A program made the position numbers and the translations under genes. Source: Cyclina sinensis (Eukaryota > Mollusca > Bivalvia > Venerida > Veneridae). Taken from it: a stretch of 64,000 nucleotides of DNA. Where the stretch lies: positions 24,561,908 through 24,625,907 of the forward strand of contig JAAONU010000019.1 in the NCBI GenBank assembly GCA_012932295.1, given 5' to 3'. The notes under the pieces were generated by a model that worked only from the letters and a program-made list of their open reading frames with translations, was not told the DNA's origin and ran no database searches. Positions 12,063 to 24,300 of this stretch are shown here, one piece after another (position 1 is the first letter of the stretch; each line of letters opens with the position of its first letter).

Positions 12063-12437
12063 AAAGCCACATTTCATGTTTGCAAACAGGATTTTAATCA
12101 GGGTTGAAAGTAATATTAGCAGTGGTTTAGTTTAGTTTAGACTCATTTATTTTACATCGATTGTGATACGAGTTCTTACAACTTAGATTCACCACGCTCG
12201 ATGACTGCTTCCTGGGTTCCATACCAGTATTTGCGCAGCGGTGAGGAATGTGAAGATCGTGAGAGAATCTCGCCTCTGACGGGATTCGAACCCGCGATCT
12301 CCGGATCCGGAGCCCTGCGCTCTACCCCTGGACCTCGGTGCCTCCTCTGGACCACCGTGCCTCCTCCTATTCAAAAAGCCACATTTCATGTTTGCAAACA
12401 GGATTTTAATCAGGATTGAAATTAATATTAGCAGTGG
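12063..12437 (-). mobile_element. tRNA-headed SINE flanked by 63-bp direct repeats
   Basis: On the minus strand a tRNA-like head (12265-12345) carries a box A 'ggggtagagcgcaggg' and a box B 'ggttcgaatcc'. An unrelated body follows, with a 'ctaaactaaactaaac' tail near 12130. The insert is bounded by two 63-bp copies (12063-12125 and 12375-12437) starting 'aaagccacatttcatgtttg' and ending 'attagcagtgg', with two mismatches. The acceptor stem does not pair, so this is a SINE head and not a tRNA gene. Confidence 0.75.
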
Positions 12438-12483
12438 CAAACATGGATTAATTATAATGGCTAAGTGTGTTTTATGGTCTGTT

Positions 12484-13985
12484 CATCATCATCATCATCG
12501 TCGCAGTCGTTCTCAACATCATTATTATCATCAAAATCAAATGAATATCTTCAACATTTTCATTATCAGCATCACTATCATAATCAAAATAATCAGCGTC
12601 ATTGTCGCAAGAATTACCATCATGATCAGTATTGTCTCCCAAAACTATATATATACTTAACCGACTGATAGATATTCAATGTTGTAAGACTATATTGCTT
12701 ATAAGTCTAAACGCAAGAAGTTTTTTTTTATTCTTTATATAATGGTTATGTTGACAGAAAACGTACACCTTTGTTTTTGTGTATGATGACGAAACAAAAA
12801 CCCCAATATCCTAAAAGTCAACTATCTCTGAAGTCTTGTCGGGAATAGGTCCCATATTCGTGTCTTTTTATCAGAAGTTTTGAAACCAACAACATTAGCC
12901 ACTTGTATGAAAATTATGAAAATAAAAGGGGAAAGTTATGACAAGTCTTTGATAACAACGTTCGGTAGAAGTTCTTAAGTGAATGGGGAGAATTTAAGGA
13001 CAGGACTTTGATAGATTATCTGTACCATTTATAATCAAACACGAACGAGGGTCGGTACCGCTTTGTAAATATTTGTTCAGATAAGATCGCACAAGACATT
13101 TCACTTTGAGGTGTTTTTATCGCGGGACATAGTTATTTCAAACCGATAAGGAGCAGTGATGGTTGGTTGAATTGACCATGTTGGAAATTATATTAGATTT
13201 TTAAGAATGTATTTGAGAGGGCATGACATATTTTCTATCAAGTGGCATGCTATCTTCAAACTGATATTAACGTTTTACGTATCTGGAGCAGGCGGTGAAA
13301 AGTCCTACTTTGCACGCGATAGCTAAAGATTGTATGTGTGTAAAAAAAATCCCCTTGCCGCGATCTGAATTCGAGCTCCGTACCCCGTGTACTCTAAAGC
13401 GGAAGGTTACAACAAGACCGAAAAAACTACTCTGCATGAGGGTAGCTGCCCCTTAAAATACTTCTAAAAAGACGCAGCATTTTAAACATCCTTTACAGAA
13501 AGCGTATTTTTTTTTACCTTTTTAAAAGGAACATCCATATAATTAAAAGATACTTTCTACAGAATAACGTCAGAAAAAGACGATTCGGGGATTTTGTCAG
13601 GAAATCTCACAAAGAGACATAAGTCATTCACTTACAATGATCTAATTTAGAACCGTACAATTATTATCAAGCTAAGAAATTAGTCTAAAATTCACCATAC
13701 AATTTTAGATGATCGACCAGCCAAATACTATAAGAACAACTAATCTACGCATGTACGTATAGAGGGCTGTATATATATATAGTTTTGCTATTTTAATAAA
13801 GATTATAGCGTTTGCTAGCTGAAATACTAAACTGTCGTATTTCGTTTTTGAAAATTGTAAACGGGATACATTCAAATTCACAATCCTGGCGAAAATATTG
13901 TGGAAAAAAAAAAGGCTGATTTGTCAACATCGAAGGCGAATAAACGACAGCTCAATATTTTCGCCCTACTAGATGAAAACAGTAC
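12484..13985. other. Intergenic, CAT-rich microsatellite then no feature
   Basis: 12484-12640 is rich in 'catcat' and 'atcatt' triplets, and the short open frames there are triplet translations. From 12640 to 13985 no gene or repeat was recognised. Confidence 0.5.
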
Positions 13986-13989
13986 CAAG

Positions 13990-16130
13990 ATAAAAAAAAA
14001 TGTTCGTGAAGCTGGCGGACCGGCGGCCTAGCGCCCTAGCAGCCTAACTTCAGCGGCCTTAAATTAAAAGAAAAAAAGTTTTTTTCATGTAAAGAGGTAA
14101 ATGCAATCTTAAGGCTGCTGGCGGCCTAGCGGCCCAGCGGCCTAGGATTTACATAGTGTATCACAGTTAAGATTGTATTTCTGAACTCAGTTCAAACAAA
14201 CAACATACACGAATGGTGATTGGGGTGTCCTTTTGAAAATTGAAAAAGGGTTTTTCACTAAAGAAGTAATTGCTTTTCTTAGGCTGCTAGCGGCCTAGTG
14301 GCCTAAGATATACATAGTGAATCACAATTAAAAGAGTACTTGTGAATAAAGTTCAAACAAACAACATAAACAAAAGGGATGCCCTTTTGCAAATTAAAAA
14401 AAAAAGGTTTTTCATTAACAGAAGTTTTTGCATATTTAGGCTGCTAGCGGCTCAGAGGCCTAGCGGCCTATGATATGCTAAGTGTATCACAGTTTGAATA
14501 GTATTTCTGAACTCATTTAATACAAACAACATATACACAATGGGTTTGTGGTGTCCTTTTGCAAATTCAAAATAAAAAAAAAGTTTTTCATGAAAAAAAG
14601 TTTTAGCAGTTTTAGGCTGCTAGCGGCCCAGCGACCTAAAATAGACATAGCGTATCATAGTTATAAAAGTATTTGTGAATTCAGCTGAAACAAACGACAT
14701 AAACAAAAGGGGTTTGGGGTGTCCACTTGTATATTCAAAATAAAAGGTTTACATGAAGTAAAACTTCTTTTAGCTTTTTATAAGGCTGCTAGCTACCCAG
14801 CAGCCTAGGACATACATAGAGTTTACAAATGAATAGTATTTCTGAACTCTGTTCAAACAAATAACATAATTTATCTATCTCTGATAATCTTAAAAATAAA
14901 AGAAAAAAAGAGGAAGTGAGTGAATGAGTGAGTGAGTGAGTCAATCGGTCGGTCGGTCGGTCAGTCAGTCAGTTAGTAATCGGTACGAAAGTAAATATGA
15001 ATATTTCTAATCCGACCTACCTTAAATATATTTTCATTTTTACTAACTTATTTACTTACTTACTGATTGGCTCACTCACTCACTGTCTGACCGATTGATC
15101 GACCGGCCGCCTGGCTGATTGACCGACAGACCAACGGACCGACCGACTTTCTTTCTTTCTTTCTTTCTTCCATTCTTTCTTTTTAAAATCATTAGAAATA
15201 AATAAATTATGTCGTTTGATGAAGCTGAGTGCAGAAATACTTCTATTACAATGAAACACAACTTCTGTCTCCGACCACTGCGCTGCTTTTAGCCTACAAA
15301 TAGCAATTTTCTTTTCACGAACTGTCCTTGTTTTTTATTTAAAATTGTAAAAAAAAAACCCTGAACATCTTTTGGTTATTTTATGTGTTTAAACTCAGAT
15401 GTACCATTTTACTGTGACATACAATGTAAATCCTACGCTTCTAGGCCGCTGGCAGCTTACAGCAAGCACTTTTTACATGAAAAAAGAAAGAAAAAGAAAT
15501 TCTCACTGTTAAATTTCAAAAATAAATTCCAACCACTTTTGTTAAGAATGTATGTTAGCACTGAGTTCAGAAATACTGTTTCTAACTCTAATACACTATA
15601 TATATTTAAGGCCGCAAATACTCTTTTCGTGAAAAAATCTCTTTATAATCTGCAAAAGTACACCTCAAATCCCTTTTTTCTATGTTGTTTGTTTGAACTG
15701 AGTTCAAAAATACTGCTTAATGTGATAAACCGTGTATATCTTAAGCCGCTAGGCCGTTTGAATGCCAGGCAAATATTTCTTTTCATAAAAAACCCTTTTT
15801 TTAATTTGAAAAAAAAAAAAAAAAAAAAAAACAACAACATTTCAAACCCCTTTTATTGTGGTTGTTTGATGACACATACTTCAAAGATATAATTCTTATA
15901 GTGATAGGCATGGTTTATCGTCGGCCGTTAGGCCGTTAGCAGCCTTCAGATAATATATTATGAAAGGACGCTTTTTAAATTTGTAGAAATACACCTCAAA
16001 ACCGTTTTATTGTTGTTGCTTATCGACACTTAGTTCAAAGATATATTTCTTGATGTGAAAGACGAGGTTTATCTTAGTCCGCTAGGCAGCTGGGTCGCTA
16101 GTAGCCCTCAGATAGCAAATCATGGAAAGA
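13990..16130. repeat. Imperfect palindrome built from ~170-bp units
   Basis: The left half has five tandem units of 157-175 bp marked by 'ggctgctagcggcctagcgg' at 14113, 14282, 14439, 14614 and 14783. Each unit also carries 'tctgaactcagttcaaacaa'. The right half (about 15270-16130) carries the same units in reverse complement, marked by 'ctaggccgctggcagc'-type motifs at 15443, 15744, 15925 and 16079. The centre (14920-15180) is itself mirrored: (GAGT)n and (GGTC)n on the left oppose (CTCA)n and (GACC)n on the right, with a (TTTC)n run. No coding sequence was found. The open frame at 15383-15892 crosses repeat units and a poly-A run and is not a gene. Confidence 0.85.
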
Positions 16131-16235
16131 CGCCTTTTTCTCAATTTGCAAAAAAACAGCCACCATACTCAATATCTATATGAGTTTTTGTCGCTGTCGG
16201 TTTCCTTTATGACCTACGCCCTCAGCATAGTTGAA

Positions 16236-16460
16236 TTAATTTAGGTTGTGGGTGACGGTGCAAGTACAGAAAATATCCCATTCCACAGACATCCCTGGTT
16301 CCTTTACATGCTCAGTGTACAGAAGCAATACATGGGACCTCGGTTTTATATCTCTTTCGAAAGACGAATTGTTGTGGAGGAGCAGGGGATCGAATTCGCG
16401 ACTCCTTCATTATCAGTCGATCGGGTTACCATTCGACCACTGATCGGCCACTTAATATGG
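16236..16460 (-). mobile_element. tRNA-headed SINE (fragment)
   Basis: On the minus strand the head near 16460 reads 'tggtcgaatggtaacccga', followed by a box-B-like 'gaattcgatcc' at 16386-16396. The body then has motifs shared with 17.3 and 59.3 kb ('catgtattgcttctgtacac', 'ctggaatggg'-like). The two plus-strand open frames here are accidental. Confidence 0.6.
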
Positions 16461-17299
16461 AACGCTTGTCTAAACAGATTTTATATACCTAAGCGGCATA
16501 CACTTCGAGATCTGAAAACATGTGGCAATCATCACTTTTGATATCTGAGAGAGTATCTTTTTACACAACGCCAAAAACTCACCCTGCCTATTCCCCCTAA
16601 GTAAGATCTGTTTACCTGAAACTTTAGTCTTGCGTCAGAAGAGCTGATCGCCAATACATGAAAAAAAAATATTTTGTCCAGACATTCTAAATCTCAGAAT
16701 TATATCAAGAATGAAACAAAGTATTAATTGCTCCACTGTATTATAGTAGCGAAAATATTTCCCTTGATACAGCGTCTGATTTGAGAGGTACACAATTTTG
16801 CTAGTCCTCGGCAATTTGTAACTGTCAAATTATCACCTTTGCCTGTCCACTTCTGAAGGTGACTTACGACCTTACAAACTTAACATATTGTGTGACAGAT
16901 TCATTCTGGTACAACGAGACAAGTTTATGAAATATTGCGTTCATTGGTGATACATACTTGATTCATGTTCTGTTTAGGGATACAGTAAGGACACAAAGAA
17001 GCGAAATTTAAGAAACACGTGTTCACACGGGAATGTATAAAGTAAGTCAATAATTTAAAAAATGATAAAATAAATATTTCATAATATTGTTTCATAAACG
17101 TTCAACTTAAGACTCAGTTATAATTATAAATTGCAAACATCCATCAAAATTATTTATATGGACTAAACATGTTGTATGAAATTAATGCATTAAATTGTTA
17201 GAGAGGGACATACTTAAACTGTAAGCATTACATTTGTTTTAAAAGTCATTTTAATGATATAGAATAAATATAACCTGATGTCTATCTATGTATTCGAGT

Positions 17300-17625
17300 T
17301 TATTTGTCGTCAGGTCTAATTGCCCGTATGACCGACGCCCCCCTCAAGGTTTAGTTATTTTAGAGTTGGAAGACAGTGCAAGATTCAGAAAGCATCCCAT
17401 TCCAGAGACACCCCTGGTTCTTTTCCAAGCTCAGTGTATAACACTGATAAATGGCAACTCGGTTTAGCGTCTCTTCCGTTTTTACTGGAGGAGCGGGAAT
17501 CGAACTCACGAACACTGATAAATGGCAACTCGGTTTAGCGTCTCTTCCGTTTTTACTGGAGGAGCGGGAATCGAACTCACGACCCCGGGATTAAAGTACT
17601 GCCCGTTACCACTAAACAGCTCCTG
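17300..17625 (-). mobile_element. tRNA-headed SINE with internal 71-bp tandem duplication
   Basis: This copy is the same family as 16.2 and 59.3 kb, in minus orientation. Body motifs include 'cattccagagacacccctgg' and a box-B-like 'gggaatcgaactcacga'. The segment 17441-17511 is repeated at 17512-17582 with essentially no change, so the duplication is recent compared with the SINE. Confidence 0.7.
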
Positions 17626-18559
17626 TCTGATGTCATAGTGACAGCACAACTGGTAAATTAAACGAATTAATATAGAGTTGTTGTTGTTGTAACATTTTAG
17701 GTGGATAGCTATTTATTCTAAATGAACACATTCTTAGTAAACATAAGATCTTCTTCAAATTATGAATTATATTTATTTAACACCGAAGAGTCTATAAAAA
17801 AGACACGCAGTAAATTATCGTTAATTTTAGGGTATTGTGTTACACACATCATCATTCTCCATGCTTTAACAAATAACTAAAACATCACGTAAACCCAACG
17901 AAACAGTCTGCAATATTATATTTTATATGCTGAGTTTACTTAAATGCATAAGTTATGAAAAAAAACACATTTTTTTTCTTCAAAATTTGACCTTTGCTTT
18001 AAGTGGTACTGATATTTTTTTTTACCTTTTAAGTCTCTCATACGATATGCATGTAAACATGTCGTTTAAAGCTGCCAAGTTAAACATATTTTGTCTTCTT
18101 AAAATATTTTGTTAGGGATATAAATATTTTCTTTTTCATAGAATGAAGACTACTTATTAACATAACATTGACCTTGGCGGCAATCAAGAAAAAAAAGATG
18201 ATAAAAAACCGCGTAAACTTATTTTAATTTTTTTTTCTTTCTCTCTATTTTTCATGAAAAGGGTGCTCAAGCCCAAATACGCTGAATATACATACTTTTT
18301 TTTACTGCGCGTAAAGACATTTTCTACGATACAAAGTTTTCCTAGCTCCCAAAATAACTATGTCTTGGTTCGTTATTTGACAGCCATACAACCTGACATG
18401 AAGTGTATTATCACTTTATGATACATAAGAAATAATTATATTTCTGTCAAACTGTCCAGGAGCTGTTAGCTATAAGTATAATAAACCCTCAAGGTGTTTC
18501 TGACTTGTCAGGGGCGAAGTAACGCACATGAATTGTATTCCATTGATCACGAGTTTAAT

Positions 18560-18740
18560 ACCCCGCTCCACAACTGTCTATGAGATGAGACGGTTTATCA
18601 GTGGCGCCTTGCATCAGCGATATACTCCGAGTCTGAGCACGTTGAAGAACCAAAGGTGTCCCTAGAATGAGAGGCTTTCTGAACCTTGTACTCCAACGAC
18701 CTTAACTAACTAAACTCTTCAGGGTCTCGTCGGTCACATT
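18560..18740 (+). mobile_element. SINE relic
   Basis: 'gaaccaaaggtgtccctaga', 'gaatgagaggctttctgaac' and 'cttaactaactaaactcttc' match in order the SINE body at 59.3 kb. The copy is old and its head is hard to define. Confidence 0.5.
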
Positions 18741-19379
18741 TCAGGTGGTCATTATTCTAAATTTGATCAACTGGCCAAACATTTTGTTAACCTAAAACTC
18801 ACATAAATTCTCATACATCCAGACCATTTATGCATGATTACAGACGTAATTCAAATATTTTTGTTTCATCAGCCACCGATGATTAATGAATAACCAATAT
18901 GGAACGTTTATCATATGTGGTTTGTACTTTAGTTTTACTTTGCCTCAAAATGGAGAAGAATTTTCAAAGCAACTATGGGGATGAAAACTTTTATGATCAA
19001 TTTTAACAAGATCAGAGCAAGAAATATGTTGTGTACGAATCAGACTTTCAAAATAATCATAAGGTCGGCATGAAGACTTTAATTCTATCTCCGCTGTTAA
19101 AGCTCTTATATCCTTCTATTGTTAATAGAACTTCGAAAGAATATATAGCAAATTCAAATCAAGTAGAACCTATTAAAGTCGAGTTTTTATCGAAAAAATG
19201 TTTGCGTGTCCAGTAAAGTTATAAACATTTGTGCCTAATGTATAAACCCTGATGTTTGTGTCCAATGTATACACAGCCAATCCCTATTTACATCAACAAT
19301 CCTCGCCTACTGCTTTGTGATGTTTTGAATTCTTTTCTTATGTGCTGTACAGAATGTGATAAAATGAATTTAGATACAA

Positions 19380-19535
19380 TTTTTATAGATAGTAACAGAC
19401 AGACAGACAGGCAGACAGACAGACAAAGAGCGAGTGAGATATATAAAAGAGATAGATAGATAGATAGATGACAGACGGACAGACAGACATATAGATGATG
19501 GATGGATTGATGGATGGCTGAGAGAGAGAGAGAGT
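19380..19535. repeat. (GACA)n / (GATA)n / (GATG)n / (GA)n microsatellite
   Basis: Runs of 'gacagacagaca', 'gatagatagata', 'gatggatggatg' and 'gagagagagag' follow one another. The frames on both strands here are simple-repeat translations. Confidence 0.9.
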
Positions 19536-19539
19536 AAAT

Positions 19540-21376
19540 ATAGAAAAAAAGACATACATTTGAAAATAATCCCATTCTCATTTCATATTTTTCGTATGAC
19601 GTAATGTTTTCTCTGATCCTCACCTGTATTCACTTTATCAAAATGGAACAAAGTTTTGCACAATTGTCATATATCCATAATAATTACTCTGTAATTATGA
19701 CAAATTTATTCTAATTACTTGCAACTTATATACACAAACAACTGAGATACATCATTATTATGATGTGTTTAATTCAAAATCTTAAAGAAAATCGCATTTA
19801 ATGTCCTACATTATTTCATAGTGAGTATTTAGTCAAAATGAATTCAGATTGTTGAAAGGATTACTGCTGGAACCTCTGAATATAGGTAAGTCTAAAACGA
19901 GACAAATGCAAAGTTTTTATTCTTTGATTTTCAAATTTTATAAAAATTCTGATTTGTTTTATTTAAAATCATCTTTTAATGTTGTTTTGTTTGTATTTCT
20001 TTCCCTTTTCAGCGTGTAGTCACGAAGTTTCCGTTTTAAAGATCGCTGTATATTATTTTTACAGCTATTCTTGGGCTTTTTTTGGGGGTCTGAGACTGCC
20101 AACTTCATGTTCTTTGTCTGAAACTCGCTTGAACAGTCAAAAGTTAGTCCGTTAGTTTTAGCTCAGTGGCTGGGATGAGGGTCGTATCTACGACGCTTTG
20201 ATTATCGGCCTGGTGCGTTACCAGTAGCCCACAAATTTGCTCATAACTTTCTTGCTTTCGCATCGATCCTTTGTCTTCGATTCTAAATGAAGATGAAAAC
20301 TAGTAAACTAGGACTTAGTGCTTTACAAAATGTGGAGCATGTGGATTATACTATTGTAACAACTGAGGCATTTCGTTCATTTTGCCGGAGCCGTGAGTAT
20401 GTAGATAAGAGGTAAAAATGCTGTGGTATTTCGCTAATGTGATATACTAGTATGTTTTATTTTGAAGTTAACGCTTTGAAACTCGGGCGCAACCGGATAA
20501 GGTGTTGCAAAAAAGACAAAAACATGAATATAAATACTTACCATAGATGTGTTGCGTAACAAAATAGGTGACCCGTTGGAACTAGAAAATTCTTAATTTC
20601 TTATTCAAAAAGAAAAAAATATTTTTTAAGATAGCTAATAAAATTCGGAATTCATACAGTTACCGTTTAAGTTAGCGGAAAGCGTGTTTGACTCGAGGAA
20701 GGAGATTTTAATATGAAATTTAGTGAGTGTAATTATTAATCATAAAATACATAACGATTTTATTTTGTTAAAGGGATTTCAATGGCAATACTAAAGATAG
20801 AATGCTAAATGCATGGTGATGCTCATTTACATTAGCTATCATTTTTTTTAATTACTGAGGAAAAAAGACAAATATCTAACCATTTTGCATTATCTTAAAA
20901 TTTTACTGATTGTTATGTTACTGTTTTTTTTCTTTTTATGGAATTGTCAATTAGACAATATTGTCGACAATAACAATATAAAAAAACTATTTTTAACATA
21001 TAAACATTGTGAATAAAATTGTAGTTTTTTCCTTTTTTCCCTTTTTTTGGCCAAGTGCCTATTGCATTGAATAATATTACGGGAAAAACATTCAAATTAT
21101 CTTTCATTGGTATCAACCCATAAAAACTTGCTGGACGGCAGCATCTCACAAAAGATGACAACGCATGTATAATTTATAAGTCTGTTCGTTTGCGTATGTA
21201 AACATTTTCCTTACATTGATTTTCTTCTTTTTCTTCTTTTTTTGGCTTGCATCCATTTTTATCTATGACACTGACAATCAATTCCGTTTGCAGCATCTCC
21301 GTAGCAAAATGAGGATCGAACTTCTTTACTTTCTTACGAGGAACTATTTTTCTTATACATATTTCCAGGAGCAAAT
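19540..21376. other. Upstream flank of aquaporin gene
   Basis: AT-rich DNA without recognised coding sequence. Aquaporin coding exon 1 is preceded by a good acceptor ('catatttccag' ending at 21367-21370) and has a few non-coding bases before the ATG. At least one non-coding first exon and the promoter are therefore probably in this stretch, but cannot be placed. Confidence 0.4.
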
Positions 21377-24300
21377 ATGCGGGGATTTACCATTCAGGGT
21401 ACTGGACTAAGGATTCGGAACACTAGGATAACAGACGGCTTGTCCGAGATATTGAGTACATTTATTCTTGCGGTGAGTGTCACTTCATCTGAACACGAGT
21501 TTAAAGGAATTTTCGACTTACATCTTTTACTTAGCTTTTTATATTTCATGATAATAATAAAAAATATAATTTTCAAAGTTTCATTTCGATTTCAAACTCC
21601 TCTTTGATTATTTTTAAGTATGTAAACCCCTAATGCTTATTTAAATCCTCAAGTTTCCTTTTTAAATTTGTTTGTAGTTGTTCGTGTACGCCTCGGGTGC
21701 TCAGTACATGCTGACATACGGAAATGCCAGTTCTGCTCCTGGCAAAGCGCTGGCATCCGGCGTAGGTCTAACGATTGCTGTGTATGCCGGGATGCGAGCC
21801 GGAGGTAAGTCTTCACGCAATTGCCACGGGATTCTCCACGTAATTGACAGATTTTAAAGAATGAGTTGTAAGAAAATATGCAAACACAAATTGTGTAGTA
21901 ACACGGCTTTTTCTCAAACTTAAAATACGTACAGTTGTTTCAGGTAGGGGCGTTGCTAGACCAAATAGGAAGTGTGCACTAATCGAGCTCGGGGCTCTGC
22001 GGCCATTCAACCATGTGATAAAAGCTTCTATAATAAATGGTCTTTTGGCATAAACCTAGAGCTTTTAAAGTCATGAAATATAAATACAGATATATGTATA
22101 TGATTTTTTTTTAAATTCAGGATTTCATAAATTTTAAGAAATTCAGCAAAAATTTACCGAGCTTGATAGGAGTTAGCAACTGAAAATGAGAGCTGACAAC
22201 ATTTTTATTAGTATTCCAATACCTTAATGCAGAGTTAAAAAGGTGAAGTCAGACTTTGGATCAAAATTTATACCATGTAGGATTTGACTTTTTAATGTAT
22301 CAAATGTTCCTTCCTCTATTCTTTTTCAAATTGAACACTTCCTTTTTATTTGACTTAAACTCATTCTACTTTACCTTACTTTAAGTATGTTAATAATGTT
22401 AAATTAAATTTTATTCCAGGCGGAAGTGCCAACCCCAATGTTTCTCTTATGTTTTGTTTGCTTGGCAAGTTGAGATGGAAGAAGCTGCCTTTGTATATTG
22501 TATCTGAGCTCATTGGCGCATTTATTGCGTCTGTTGTTACATACTTTGTTTACGAAGGTAAGATTGGCATTCGTTTATCTGAGCACAACGTGCTTATGTG
22601 AGCTATTGTGAATGCATGATGTTCGTCGTTGAGCGCTTGTGAAATTTCAACATTTTGATTCAAACGACATCTCCTCTGAAACCACTTGGCCAAAGTTCAT
22701 GAAACTTGGCAAGGATGTTAAATGAAATTATTTATATGCAGAACTCAAGAAAAAAATCCTTTAAATCTCCTTTTCTGAGACTAAAAGACCTCTACAAAGA
22801 TTATTATTAATTATGTCCCTGGGGTCAAAATTGATCCCGCCCCAGGGGGGGGGGTCACTTGTTGCTTTAAGCAACATCTCCTAAGTCACTAAGTGAAAGT
22901 TGATAAAACTTTGCAGGAATATTTGTTGCAAGAAGCTTTACCTAATTTATTCAAAGAATTCCATTCCATGAAGATCCCTGGTTTTAATGGCAACAAGAAT
23001 GAAAAACTTAAAGAAAATCTTCTTGTCAAACTGCCAGGCTAACAGATCTGAAATCTGGTGTGCAGCATTGTCTAGTGGACCTCTACTAAGTCTATTCAAA
23101 TGATGTCCATGGGGTCACATGTTTTACAAAGAAATATAGAGGAACATCTTTAAAAAATCTACTCGTCTGAAACCACAAGGCCTAGAGCTCTGAAACTTGG
23201 CACGAAACTTTGTCTAGTAGACCTCTGCCAGGATTGTTCAAATTATCTTAAGCGCCCCTTTTGGCCCCGCCTGAGGGGCACATGTTTTACATAGAAATAT
23301 TTTACCAAGTAATATAGAAGAAAATCTTCCCAAATTTACTTCTCTGAAACAAGGCCTAGAGCTCTGAAATTTGGCAAGAAGCTTTGTATAGTAGATATCT
23401 ACCAAGTTGATTCAAATTATGTCCCTGTGGTTAAAATTGATCCTCCCTCGAGGGGGGGGGGAAGGGGTCCTATTTGTGTAAATTATTTAATGTTTGAAAA
23501 TCTTCTTGTGAGACATCCTAAGCTATAGAGCTTAGACATTTTCTTGTCTATTATTTTGCATGAGGCATCATACAGAAGTCATCTACCAGATTGTTCAAAT
23601 TATACCCTCGGTTCATTAATGACCCTGTCGTGGGGTCACATGATCTAACATAGGCTAATCTAGGAAATACTTTAAAAATCTTCTTGTCTGAAACCGTAGG
23701 GGTTAGGTACTTTGTATGTTGCATTGTCTATGGAACATGTACCAAAAATGTTCAAATCAAATCATTGGGGTCAAAACTGGCCCAACATCGGGGGTCTTAT
23801 TTGTGTAAAATATTCAATCTTTGAAAATCTTCTTGTAAAAAAAACGTAAGGTGTAAATTAGATATTTTGCATGGAACATTATTTAGAGGTCCTCTACCAA
23901 GATTGTTCGTATTATGCCCCGTGGGTTATTAATTACCCTGCTGTTGGGTCACATGATATCATTTAGTCTTATATAGAATAGTCTTAAAAAATTCTTCTTG
24001 TCTCAAACAGTACGCTCTGAAGCTTAGGTATTTTGTATGTTGCATTGTCTAGTAGACTTCTGCCAAGTTTGTTCCTGGAGTAAAAATTGCCCCACTCTGG
24101 GGGTCCTATTTATGTAAAATCTTCTTGAAAGAACCCATAAGCTATAGACCTTAGATATTTTGCATCGAGCATCATCTAGGAGGTCTGTACTAAAATTGTT
24201 CAAGTTATGCCCCTGGGGTCATTAAAAGTCTTTCCCCGGGTTCACTTGATTTTACATAGGCATATATAGGAAAGACTGAAAAATTTTCCTGTCTAAAACT

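Noticed and set aside
12265..12345. Possible tRNA gene on the minus strand
   Set aside because: Box A and box B are present, but the acceptor stem does not pair and the segment continues into a SINE body with a repetitive tail.
15383..15892. 169-codon plus-strand frame
   Set aside because: It crosses two reverse-complement units of the palindrome and a poly-A run. No domain and no supporting splice sites.
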